Origin: Croceimicrobium hydrocarbonivorans
Lineage (GTDB): Bacteria > Bacteroidota > Bacteroidia > Flavobacteriales > Schleiferiaceae
Length of the DNA: 64,000 nt
Reading direction: 5' to 3'
NCBI RefSeq assembly: GCF_014524565.1
Contig: NZ_CP060139.1
Location: forward strand, 744,001-808,000
Made by a program: the position numbers and the translations under genes. The first letter of the stretch is position 1. Each line of letters opens with the position of its first letter. The notes beneath the pieces are model-generated. The model was not told where the DNA came from. It saw only the letters and a list, made by a program, of their open reading frames with translations, and searched no databases. This document shows positions 35,101-42,164 of this stretch, in pieces.

Positions 35101-35442
35101 GTCAATGGAATAAGGTCCCATATCCACCCATCCAGCAGAACTGGTTTTCTCCATAGTGGATTGAATGCGCGCCCATTCTTTAGACACGAAGTAAGGATCG
35201 ACATCACTGCGCTTACCCTCCTCATTATACTTGTATTCATTGGCCCAGAGCCAGCGCTGAAAACCTTTGTAGCCAGAACCTTCCTCGGTTCCGTGTTCAG
35301 CAAACCAAGCATTGGCCGCTGCTTTGACTTCCGCAATCGAATATTGGGGGTCATTCATCATGGCTTTGTATTCTTGCGCAGAGAGTGGAGACAAGAATAA
35401 GCCCAAAGCCGAAACAAAAAATAATCGAATAGAAATAGGCAT
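32197..35442 (-). CDS. Large secreted BNR/sortilin-like propeller protein with GEVED domain and T9SS tail
   Basis: The start is set at ATG 35442, opening a signal peptide (MPISIRLFFVSALGLFLSPL, then SAQ); 20 codons upstream are unlikely to be used. About 1081 residues. Many Asp-box/BNR blades with the S-x-D-x-G-x-x-W pattern run from about 130 to 730 (SVDGGQTWTQ, SHDGGQTFSA, STDEGLNFSF, SYDQGNSWSN). A GEVED domain lies near 880-1000 (AWIDYNNDTVFTEDERI, FNGEAEDYSV). The last 75 residues are a T9SS type A domain (YLYPNPSKGLLYIAN..LKAGSYYLEL). Glycan or protein binding at the cell surface is likely; the ligand is unknown. Confidence 0.85.
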   Translation of the reverse strand: MPISIRLFFVSALGLFLSPLSAQEYKAMMNDPQYSIAEVKAAANAWFAEHGTEEGSGYKGFQRWLWANEYKYNEEGKRSDVDPYFVSKEWARIQSTMEKTSSAGWVDMGPYSIDSITGHYSPGLGRVECFYFDPSDPDFLYLGSRSGGFWKSTNGGQNWARSSTEFLPATGVNTMAVNPNHRDSVLINLRNARNGTSHGIYRSVDGGQTWTQTPFNPSNIAWTGLGKNGQVYQLLYHPDIPNRVYVGTNNGLYISNDDLQSWTQVLSNTDITHIKFHPTDTATIYVYDDYYWGNNGDVILVSHDGGQTFSASATLSGNNGANVEIAVSPACPDCLYAASGNGVWKSTDEGLNFSFMTNPSGTCDGFAVSDQDTSIMIYGMLDIFRSTDGGQNFNQITWWSINNSRPFNSSIYVHADLREIEAHNGEFYIGTDGFLAKSSSQGLSWQRLSSGTGIRENYSIGIAQNEPYTTIAGSQDNGTSIYRKEGWVEFYGADGMEGLVHPLNHDWMMGSVQYGTRRLTFDGGKSQIGATPNGQSGAWEAPLDRNSLDHFTLYHFGDQVYESNDFGQNWNTLGSPLFTGEIDRAAVAPNNGQILAVARSDDFEISTDGGQTFRRKSTGLPNSTITDITFAPHSDSIIVVTYGSYQNDGQKVFISYDQGNSWSNITGNLGDMPIRSVVIDHSPDHNIYLGAEIGVYVKALQANNWFLYNADLPNVTVTDLEIMYGANLLRAATWGRGMWQISLKDRLSYPRILNVDLDSRPSFLVPTDAMAQHVHAVVGYASLPDTVYVQWSAGSIALDSVRGLVRVQDSTYKSLEPIPAYPLGTDMYFKVIAVGTQNDTSSTYRFHYRVQDTGFCKSGNAGAFPPSYIEEVIVSNLQNNSGRTGYSNFTQYQASLNTNQSYTMSVKVNSFIPEDSVYAWIDYNNDTVFTEDERIQMSAIDPQDYSYGTINLGQFSSTDTVRMRIRIQDGGLYPDPCNYFNGEAEDYSVILVGNGLSQEEWNGPIPYLYPNPSKGLLYIANLEGTNFESYRILNTAGQILQSGNLGNYKEPISLQNLKAGSYYLELSNEEGRHWHASFIKE

Positions 35443-35491
35443 AGTATCTGTGTGAATTCCTGCTAATTTAGAGCATATTTTTTCTCTCCTC

Positions 35492-36577
35492 GTGAATCCC
35501 ATTCCTGAAGACTATATCAAAAAGATTATCCATGTAGATATGGATGCTTTTTATGCCTCTGTTGAACAGAGAGATCGTCCGGAATTGCGCGGAAAGCCTA
35601 TTGCCGTTGGAGGTTCAAAAGAAAGAGGTGTGGTAGCGGCGGCCAGTTATGAAGCCCGTAAATATGGAGTTCGATCTGCCATGCCCTCCGCCATTGCCTG
35701 GCGACGTTGTCCAGATATTATTTTCCTGAAACCTGATTTCAAAAAATACCGCGCCGTTTCGCAACAGATTCGAAGCATATTCCATCGCTATACTGATTTA
35801 GTTGAACCGCTTTCGCTGGATGAGGCCTATCTCGATGTAAGTCAGAATAAGGCCGGTATTAGCAGTGCCAGCAAAATTGCCCGGAAAATCCGTGAAGAGA
35901 TCAAGGCAGAAACGGAGCTCAATGCTTCGGCTGGTATTTCCATCAATAAATTCTTGGCCAAAGTGGCCTCCGACATCAATAAGCCAAACGGGCAAAAAAC
36001 CATTATGCCCGATGAGGTAATTTCATTTTTGGAGGAACTACCCATTCAGAAGTTTTTTGGCGTAGGTGCCAAAACTGCCGAGAAAATGAAAAGGTTGGGA
36101 ATTCACAATGGCAAAGACTTAAAAGCCTGGGACATTGCCCTGCTAAAACAGGAATTTGGCAAGGCAGGCGAACACTATTTTAACATTGTTCGCGGATTGC
36201 AAAAATCGGAGGTAAAGCCCTCCCGTGCTCGCAAATCTTTAGGCGCTGAACGCACTTTTGATCATGATTTAAAAAGTAGCCAAGAAGTAGAAGATGCGCT
36301 GAAGTCTATCTTCGAAATTTGGTATCAACGCATTGAAGAATCGGGTCTTAAAGGACGTACGATAAGTTTAAAACTGAAGAGTCAGAACTTCGAAACCCTC
36401 ACGCGCAGTAAGAGTTTGGAGCAGGCTAGCAATTCCCGAGCCTTACTATTTAAAGAGTCCATGGAACTGCTTCAAAAACAATATCGTGGGGAAGCCATTC
36501 GCTTGCTCGGATTAAGTCTTTCGAATTTTGGCAGTGATTTTGAGACTAAAGCGCAACAACTAACGCTCGATTTTTAG
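35492..36577 (+). CDS. dinB: DNA polymerase IV
   Basis: A 361-residue Y-family translesion polymerase. Catalytic acidic residues Asp16 (HVDMDAFYASVEQRD) and Asp110-Glu111 (LSLDEAYLD). HhH motif FFGVGAKTAEKMKRLGI and a little-finger domain follow. The start is GTG at 35492; the product extends to DLDF-like LTLDF at the end, reminiscent of a beta-clamp binding tail (QQLTLDF). Divergent from the large T9SS gene, with about 50 nt between the starts. Confidence 0.95.
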   Translation: MNPIPEDYIKKIIHVDMDAFYASVEQRDRPELRGKPIAVGGSKERGVVAAASYEARKYGVRSAMPSAIAWRRCPDIIFLKPDFKKYRAVSQQIRSIFHRYTDLVEPLSLDEAYLDVSQNKAGISSASKIARKIREEIKAETELNASAGISINKFLAKVASDINKPNGQKTIMPDEVISFLEELPIQKFFGVGAKTAEKMKRLGIHNGKDLKAWDIALLKQEFGKAGEHYFNIVRGLQKSEVKPSRARKSLGAERTFDHDLKSSQEVEDALKSIFEIWYQRIEESGLKGRTISLKLKSQNFETLTRSKSLEQASNSRALLFKESMELLQKQYRGEAIRLLGLSLSNFGSDFETKAQQLTLDF

Positions 36578-36597
36578 ATTTGCATAAAGATTCCCTC

Positions 36598-37437
36598 ATG
36601 AAGAAATTACTTTGGATTTTCGCCTTTAGCCCATTGCTTTTCATTGCTTGCGAAAAAGACACCATCACAGACGTATTAAGTGGTAATGTTTCTACCTCAC
36701 AAATGATCGATGGTTTAAAGATGGCCTTGAACGTAAGTTCCGACACCTCCATTACCAAGCTCTCAAAGTTCGACGGCTATTTTGGCGACCCCGAAGTAAA
36801 ACTGGATCTTCCTCTGGCTACTCAAGCGGCCATTACGGCTTTGCAATCCAAAAGCATCAATTTAGGTTTAACCACTATTAGTGGAGCCGACCTCTACAAT
36901 GGCACAACTGTATTAGGAATTACCATTCCCGGAATTAAAGGCCAGGAAGATGCGGTGGTAGAAGGTATTAACCGTGCGGCTGAAAGTGCTGCTAATACTG
37001 CCAAGCCCATTTTTGCAGATGCCATAACCGGTATGAGTATTATCGATGCCAGTACCATTTTACTAAGCGGAAGCGATACTGCAGCTACGGCTTATCTCCG
37101 CAGCAGTACCGGACCAGATTTATATATGGCCTATGAGCCAAAAGTGGACAGCACCTTGAAGTCCATCAAAGTGGGTAATGTGAGTGTAGCTCAATCCTAT
37201 GAAGATTTGGTAAGCGATTACAATGATTTGCTAGCGATCGGCATTCCTGGATTTGGCAATGTAGGCAGCCTCACTAATTTGAATCCCATCTTAGTCGAAG
37301 ACCTTTCAGACTATACTACCAATAAAGCTTTGGATGGACTTTATGACAAAATGGGTGAAGAGGAAACTGCCATCCGCACCGATCCTAAAGCGCGCGTAAA
37401 TGACCTTCTTTCTCTGGTATTTGGATTGCTCGACTAA
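36598..37437 (+). CDS. DUF4197 lipoprotein
   Basis: Start at ATG 36598 (MKKLLWIFAFSPLLFIACEKD), giving a lipobox with Cys18; an ATG six codons earlier would displace the signal. 279 residues. The DUF4197 pattern is seen in IDGLKMALNVSSDTSITKLS, GYFGDPEVKLDLP, INRAAESAANTAKPIFADAI and ILSGSDTAATAYLR-like text. Envelope-anchored, function unknown. Its stop overlaps the next start by 1 nt (TAATG). Confidence 0.85.
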   Translation: MKKLLWIFAFSPLLFIACEKDTITDVLSGNVSTSQMIDGLKMALNVSSDTSITKLSKFDGYFGDPEVKLDLPLATQAAITALQSKSINLGLTTISGADLYNGTTVLGITIPGIKGQEDAVVEGINRAAESAANTAKPIFADAITGMSIIDASTILLSGSDTAATAYLRSSTGPDLYMAYEPKVDSTLKSIKVGNVSVAQSYEDLVSDYNDLLAIGIPGFGNVGSLTNLNPILVEDLSDYTTNKALDGLYDKMGEEETAIRTDPKARVNDLLSLVFGLLD

Positions 37438-37892
37438 TGCGAAATTTCCTTCTACTACTTTTTGTACTTCCTTTTTGGGCTCAAGCTCAGAATAGCGAAG
37501 CCTATTCAGATAAAGATCTTCAGAATTATTTGGCGCTCAGCAAAGCCATTAATGAGGCACGCAGAGAAGCGGCAGACTATGCCCATCGCATGCAAGCCGA
37601 ATTGCAAATAAGCGATGAGCAAATGGGGCAAACCATGGCAGCTCTAAAAGAGCGGGGATCCTGGGAGGCACTTCGCCCCGACCTCGATTCTAATTTTGCG
37701 GAGCGCTTTAATGAGCTCATGACCTATCGGGCCACCTTAAAAGAAAGATTGAAGGAAAATCTGCAAAAAGAATTAAGTGCCTTGGGCTGGAGCGACGACT
37801 TTTATCAGCACCTTGTATTAACAATTCAGGCTGATCCTAAATTACAGGAGAGGCTAATTCAAGTTAGTAAAACAGAAGAGCAAAGCGAATGA
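37437..37892 (+). CDS. Secreted helical protein, DUF4168-like
   Basis: A 151-residue protein. Signal peptide 1-18 (MRNFLLLLFVLPFWAQAQ). The mature part is helical and charged. Start YSDKDLQNYLALSKAINEAR and end YQHLVLTIQADPKLQERLIQ resemble DUF4168 (F-S/D-x-E-L near the start, I-x-x-D-P-x-L near the end). Role unknown. Overlaps ddl by 4 nt, so translation is coupled to a peptidoglycan gene. Confidence 0.7.
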   Translation: MRNFLLLLFVLPFWAQAQNSEAYSDKDLQNYLALSKAINEARREAADYAHRMQAELQISDEQMGQTMAALKERGSWEALRPDLDSNFAERFNELMTYRATLKERLKENLQKELSALGWSDDFYQHLVLTIQADPKLQERLIQVSKTEEQSE

Positions 37893-38863
37893 AAACCATT
37901 GGCGTATTGATGGGTGGCTACTCGGGCGAATACGATGTTTCGATGGCCTCCGGTAATGTGGTATACCAAAATCTGCAAAATCAAGGTTTTGAGTTATTCC
38001 GCGTTGAACTGAAGAAAAACCAATGGGAAGCTTTGGATGATGAGGGAAATCGCTATCCAATAATCACGGATGATTTCAGCTTTATGCTTCAGGATCGCCG
38101 CGTGAGCTTTGATGCTGTTTTTAATGCCATTCATGGTCACCCTGGTGAAGATGGACCATTAGCTGGCTATTTTGATATGTTGGGATTAGCCTATACCAGC
38201 TCAGGACAGTTTGCCAGTGCCCTAACTTTTAATAAGGCGGAATGTAATATTCTCCTCGATCGCTATGGCTTTAAGGTGGCGAAGAGCGTTTTTTTGCACG
38301 CCGAACCCAATATTAGCGAAGCTGAAATTATTGACAGACTGGGACTCCCCTGCTTTGTAAAGCCCTGCCGTAGTGGTTCCTCCATCGGCGTAAGCAAGGT
38401 AAAAACGGCCGCAGAATTAGGTCCGGCCATTGCCAAAGCTAAATCCATCGACACTAAGGTTTTAATTGAAGCCATGGTACCAGGACTAGAATTGGCCTGC
38501 GGTGTTAGCGATCATTCCGGTGAAGCTCAAGCCCTGGCGGTAACTCATATTAAACCTGCTGGTGAATTCTTTGATTACGAATCTAAATACAGCGGACAGT
38601 CTGAAGAAACCACTCCCGCTCAAATTCCGGCGGAGGTCTACGAAAAAGTAATGCGACAATCAGAGGCGGCCTACCGACTTTTAGAATTAAAAGGTTTGTC
38701 GCGGGTAGACTATATCCTAGATGCCAACAATGAGCCCGTACTTATCGAAGTAAATACCGTTCCTGGTTTTAGTGCAGAAAGCCTATTACCGAAGCAAGCC
38801 TTATATGCGGGTATTTCCTTGCCAGAGCTCTTCCGCGCCTGCGTAGAAAAAACCCTATCTTAG
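37889..38863 (+). CDS. ddl: D-alanine--D-alanine ligase
   Basis: A 324-residue ATP-grasp ligase making D-Ala-D-Ala for peptidoglycan. N-terminal IGVLMGGYSGEYDVSMASG, the loop FNAIHGHPGEDGPLAGYFD, the ATP-grasp strand CFVKPCRSGSSIGVSKV and the C-terminal metal site VDYILDANNEPVLIEVNTVPG are complete. In an operon with the DUF4168-like gene before it and coaD after it (5 nt). Confidence 0.96.
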   Translation: MKTIGVLMGGYSGEYDVSMASGNVVYQNLQNQGFELFRVELKKNQWEALDDEGNRYPIITDDFSFMLQDRRVSFDAVFNAIHGHPGEDGPLAGYFDMLGLAYTSSGQFASALTFNKAECNILLDRYGFKVAKSVFLHAEPNISEAEIIDRLGLPCFVKPCRSGSSIGVSKVKTAAELGPAIAKAKSIDTKVLIEAMVPGLELACGVSDHSGEAQALAVTHIKPAGEFFDYESKYSGQSEETTPAQIPAEVYEKVMRQSEAAYRLLELKGLSRVDYILDANNEPVLIEVNTVPGFSAESLLPKQALYAGISLPELFRACVEKTLS

Positions 38864-38868
38864 GATTT

Positions 38869-39330
38869 ATGAAGATTGCAGTATTCCCCGGTTCTTTTGA
38901 TCCCATCACCCTTGGGCATGTGGATATCGTAAAACGAGCCCTTCCTCTATTTGACAAGATTATTGTGGCGGTTGGCCGAAATGCCAATAAGGCTTATATG
39001 TTCCCTGAAGAACAGCGTATCGCTTGGATAAAAGACACCTTTAAGGATGAGTCCAAAATTGAAGTGGGACAATACAGCGGTTTAACAACTCGCTATTGTA
39101 CCGAAGTTGGCGCGCAATTTATTCTGAGGGGACTGCGCAATCCAGCTGACTTTGAATTCGAAAAGGCAATCGCCCAAACCAATCGAAAATTAAAGAATGA
39201 CCTGGATACAGTTTTCCTTTTAACGGCCAGCGGATTGTCATCGATTAGCAGCAGCATTGTAAGGGATGTAATTCGTAATCAGGGCGATTACAGCCAATTT
39301 GTTCCAGCAGCGGTAAGAGTTCCTAATTAG
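38869..39330 (+). CDS. coaD: Phosphopantetheine adenylyltransferase
   Basis: A 153-residue nucleotidyltransferase for the penultimate step of coenzyme A synthesis. The nucleotidylyl motif FPGSFDPITLGHVDIVKRA (with TxGH), the pantetheine-site RGLRNPADFEFE and the C-terminal ISSSIVRD are present. Full length. The stop overlaps the stop of the convergent Nudix gene by 4 nt. Confidence 0.97.
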   Translation: MKIAVFPGSFDPITLGHVDIVKRALPLFDKIIVAVGRNANKAYMFPEEQRIAWIKDTFKDESKIEVGQYSGLTTRYCTEVGAQFILRGLRNPADFEFEKAIAQTNRKLKNDLDTVFLLTASGLSSISSSIVRDVIRNQGDYSQFVPAAVRVPN

Positions 39331-39935
39331 GAAATATCTTCCTGTAAAGCATCCAGCACCAAGCCTATATTACCGTAGGTGTTTTTACGGTTTTCTAAAA
39401 TTTGTTGGGGATCACACCAGCTGGCATCCAAAATATCCTCTTCCAATTGGGGTACTAAGAAATCGAAGCCCTTGGCAATGCGCATAGCAAACCAATAGGT
39501 GCGCTTCAAGATCAATCGATCATCTAGAGGATAAATATGATAGGTGGTGGGTAAAATGCCGGTGATCTCCGGACGTGGCACCCCTGTTTCTTCTTCAACT
39601 TCGCGTAAAGCCGCTAATTCTTTGGGCTCTCCAAACTCGATTTTACCTTTGGGTAAATCCCATTTCCCCAGACGATAGATCATTAATAGATCTTGATCCG
39701 GGTTTAAAACCGCGCCTCCGGCAGCTTCAATAATTTTAAAATTCTTTTTAAAACTAGCCCATACCTCCTTTAGGTTTCGAGCAAAGACATAAACTGGTTC
39801 TGCGGGGCTTTCGAGCCTTGTGCGTACCAGGTTCATCAGTTGGGCCTCTCCCAGGTAGTCGATTGCCTTTTCGCGGCTTTGATCACCGATAATTAGAAGG
39901 GAATCCTTGATGAAAACTTTATACATTTGAGCCAT
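39327..39935 (-). CDS. Nudix hydrolase
   Basis: About 203 residues from the ATG at 39935 (MAQMYKVFIKD); the ATG at 39926 is also possible. The Nudix box GKIEFGEPKELAALREVEEETGV-type pattern is exact (G-x5-E-x7-R-E-V-x-E-E-x-G-V) at about residues 112-134, split here for brevity. The N-terminal 90 residues form an extra domain (YLGEAQLMNLVRTRLES) not seen in minimal Nudix enzymes. The substrate is not readable; nucleoside diphosphate derivatives are usual. Its start codon overlaps that of the divergent pyrE. Confidence 0.9.
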   Translation of the reverse strand: MAQMYKVFIKDSLLIIGDQSREKAIDYLGEAQLMNLVRTRLESPAEPVYVFARNLKEVWASFKKNFKIIEAAGGAVLNPDQDLLMIYRLGKWDLPKGKIEFGEPKELAALREVEEETGVPRPEITGILPTTYHIYPLDDRLILKRTYWFAMRIAKGFDFLVPQLEEDILDASWCDPQQILENRKNTYGNIGLVLDALQEDIS

Positions 39936-40575
39936 GATTTTAGACCCTCGTACCGCGCATGAGACGGCCGAAAAGCTCATGCAAATTAAGGCAATTAAAC
40001 TGCAACCCAAAGCCCCTTTTACCTGGGCTAGTGGATGGAAATCTCCTATCTATTGTGATAATCGTATCACCCTGAGTTATCCCGACTTACGGAATTTCTT
40101 AAAGACCGCTTTGGCGGATGCTCTTAAGAAATTGTATCCCGATGCCGAGGTAATTGCCGGTGTGGCAACCGGTGCAATCGCCATGGGCGCCTTAGTGGCA
40201 GATGAATTAGGACTTCCCTTCGTATATGTTCGCCCGGAGCCTAAAAAGCACGGCCGTCAAAATCAAATTGAAGGAGAATTACCGGCCAATTCCAAAGTGG
40301 TGGTAGTTGAGGATTTAATTTCTACCGGCGGCAGTAGCTTAAAAGTGGTGGATGTGTTACGCGAGTCTGGAGCAGAAGTAATGGGTATGTTGGCCTTGTT
40401 TACCTATGCCTTCCGTTTGGCGGAAGAGAACTTTGATAAGGCCCAATTAGCTTTACACACCTTAAGCGACTACCCGCACCTTTTGGAAGCCCTGCAACAA
40501 AGTGGCGACCTCGATAAAGAAACATTTGAAACCCTCATCAGCTGGCGTGAAGATCCCAGCTCTTGGCAAGCATAA
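39934..40575 (+). CDS. pyrE: Orotate phosphoribosyltransferase
   Basis: A 213-residue enzyme joining orotate and PRPP to OMP in pyrimidine synthesis. The PRPP motif is VVVVEDLISTGGSSLKVVD (about 123-141). FTWASGWKSPIYCDNR and PFVYVRPEPKKHGRQNQIEG are also typical. The start ATG lies in a CATG shared with the Nudix start on the other strand, so no separate intergenic promoter is possible. Followed 4 nt later by the SRPBCC gene. Confidence 0.97.
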   Translation: MILDPRTAHETAEKLMQIKAIKLQPKAPFTWASGWKSPIYCDNRITLSYPDLRNFLKTALADALKKLYPDAEVIAGVATGAIAMGALVADELGLPFVYVRPEPKKHGRQNQIEGELPANSKVVVVEDLISTGGSSLKVVDVLRESGAEVMGMLALFTYAFRLAEENFDKAQLALHTLSDYPHLLEALQQSGDLDKETFETLISWREDPSSWQA

Positions 40576-40579
40576 TACC

Positions 40580-40966
40580 ATGAGAATAGAATCTAAAGAA
40601 GTTCAGATTTCGAAAAGTCCCGCAGAATTTTTCGAACTGATGTCGGATTTAAAGAATATGAAATTAGTAATGCCTGCTTCGGTAGAGCGTTTCGAATCGG
40701 ATGCCGAAACCTTTGTTTTTGGTTTAAAAGGTATGCCAGACGTTCGTTTGTTGATCGATGAGGTTAATCCTCCAGGATTACTGAAATTTAAAGCAGCAAG
40801 CTCTAAATTAGACTTTACTCTAAGTACCATCCTCGAAGAAAACGAAGCTGGCGCCAAGGTGAAATATCTTTTTGAAGGCAATTTTAATCCGATGATGAAA
40901 ATGATGGTGGAGCGTCCATTAACTCGTTTCATCGAAGATTTAAGTGCCAGTACCGCTGAGCTTTAG
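40580..40966 (+). CDS. SRPBCC (START-like) family protein
   Basis: Start at ATG 40580, 4 nt after the pyrE stop; a longer frame would overlap pyrE. 128 residues with the Bet v1/START-like pattern: VQISKSPAEFFELMSDLKNM at the N-terminus, central strands (FVFGLKGMPDVRLLI, LKFKAASSKLDFTLSTIL) and a long C-terminal helix (LTRFIEDLSASTAEL). Such proteins bind lipids or other hydrophobic ligands; ligand unknown. Co-transcribed with pyrE. Confidence 0.8.
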   Translation: MRIESKEVQISKSPAEFFELMSDLKNMKLVMPASVERFESDAETFVFGLKGMPDVRLLIDEVNPPGLLKFKAASSKLDFTLSTILEENEAGAKVKYLFEGNFNPMMKMMVERPLTRFIEDLSASTAEL

Positions 40967-41710
40967 TTAAAAGACGAAGCGAACACTTTGATGCTGTAAG
41001 GTTTCCTGGCGACCATCTTGCCAGCTAACCTTTAGCTCGCCTCCGGGATTTACTCCTTCACAACGCAAGTGTAATTTTTGGCCATCGCGAAGCACCGGAA
41101 CCCATTGATCTCTGCCATAGAGAATGGATTCAAATTCGCGATGCTGACCTTGGTATTGCCCAAATCGCAATTGCTGATAGCGATTATCCAGGTGAACAGC
41201 CAATTTTTCAAATACATCCTGAACCTCTAATTCTTGCCCGATAATCGTACTGAGGCTGGTGGCCAGAGGATGTGGAAACTTCTTTTGTCGCACATTAATG
41301 CCAATTCCCACAATGCAGTTTTCCATCCGGGATCCCCGCAGTGAAGATTCGGCTAAGACTCCAGCTATTTTCTGTTCTCCATAGAACCAATCATTTGGCC
41401 ATTTGATATAAGAATCAAAGCCAAGCTCCAATCCCAGATCATGCAAGGCAAGACAAACTGACATAGTTAAGCGATAAGATTCGGAGGCTGACAGAAAAAC
41501 CGGACGTAGCAACAGGCTCATTAACAAGTTTTGACCGGGCTCAGAATCCCATTGCTTGCCATATTGTCCCCGGCCCGAAGTTTGGTAATCGCTAAGGAGG
41601 CAAAAACCCTCAGGTAGCTCTTGCTCTTGATTTAGTTCTTTGACTGCGGTATTGGTGCTAGTCACTTCAGGGAGAATTTTATAATCTCTGCCCACCAATT
41701 CTGTATTCAT
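40967..41710 (-). CDS. birA: Biotin--[acetyl-CoA-carboxylase] ligase
   Basis: A 247-residue monofunctional BirA without the N-terminal DNA-binding domain of E. coli BirA. The adenylate-binding SGRGQYGKQWDSEPGQNLLMS and catalytic KWPNDWFYGEQKIAGVLAES are present, plus IVGIGINVRQ. Attaches biotin to the carboxyl-carrier protein of acetyl-CoA carboxylase. Stop is directly adjacent to that of the convergent SRPBCC gene. Confidence 0.95.
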   Translation of the reverse strand: MNTELVGRDYKILPEVTSTNTAVKELNQEQELPEGFCLLSDYQTSGRGQYGKQWDSEPGQNLLMSLLLRPVFLSASESYRLTMSVCLALHDLGLELGFDSYIKWPNDWFYGEQKIAGVLAESSLRGSRMENCIVGIGINVRQKKFPHPLATSLSTIIGQELEVQDVFEKLAVHLDNRYQQLRFGQYQGQHREFESILYGRDQWVPVLRDGQKLHLRCEGVNPGGELKVSWQDGRQETLQHQSVRFVF

Positions 41711-41754
41711 AAGGCTAATTTCGATAATAGCTAAGGCACCTTAACGACAATGCT

Positions 41755-41762
41755 TAATTTTG
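41755..41762 (+). promoter_or_regulatory. -7 box of the rsfS-ftsH promoter
   Basis: TAATTTTG matches TAnnTTTG exactly, 13 nt before the first ATG of rsfS. A small palindrome TAAGG-CA-CCTTA lies about 12 nt upstream. Confidence 0.5.
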
Positions 41763-41775
41763 CCCTTCAAATTAA

Positions 41776-42150
41776 ATGGATTTAATGTCGCAAACGAACT
41801 TTTCGAATCTGGTTGACGAAATTGTAGAAGGAATGGATGATCTGAAAGCATCCAACATTACCATTCTCGATCTTCGAAATATTGAAAACTCTATCTGCTC
41901 CTTTTTCGTTATTGGAGAAGGAAACTCAAATACTCAAGTCAAAGCAATCAGTAATTCGGTTGAAAAAAGAGTGCGCGAGAATCTGAAGGATAAACCCTGG
42001 CATGTTGAAGGATTAGAAAACGCGGAGTGGGTATTAATGGATTACGTTGACACAGTAGTTCATATCTTCCAGCCCGAGACTCGCAAATTTTATGATTTAG
42101 AGAGCCTCTGGGGTGATGCTGAGCTTCATCATTTTGAAGCGAAGAAATAA
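41776..42150 (+). CDS. rsfS: Ribosome silencing factor
   Basis: A 124-residue RsfS/Iojap protein that binds ribosomal protein uL14 and blocks subunit joining under poor conditions. DLRNIENSICSFFVIGEGNS, WHVEGLENAEWVLMDYVDTVVHIF (in parts) and the terminal RKFYDLESLWGDAEL are characteristic. A second in-frame ATG three codons later is possible. Leads into ftsH after 14 nt. Confidence 0.94.
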   Translation: MDLMSQTNFSNLVDEIVEGMDDLKASNITILDLRNIENSICSFFVIGEGNSNTQVKAISNSVEKRVRENLKDKPWHVEGLENAEWVLMDYVDTVVHIFQPETRKFYDLESLWGDAELHHFEAKK

Positions 42151-42164
42151 GACTTAAGACAGAA

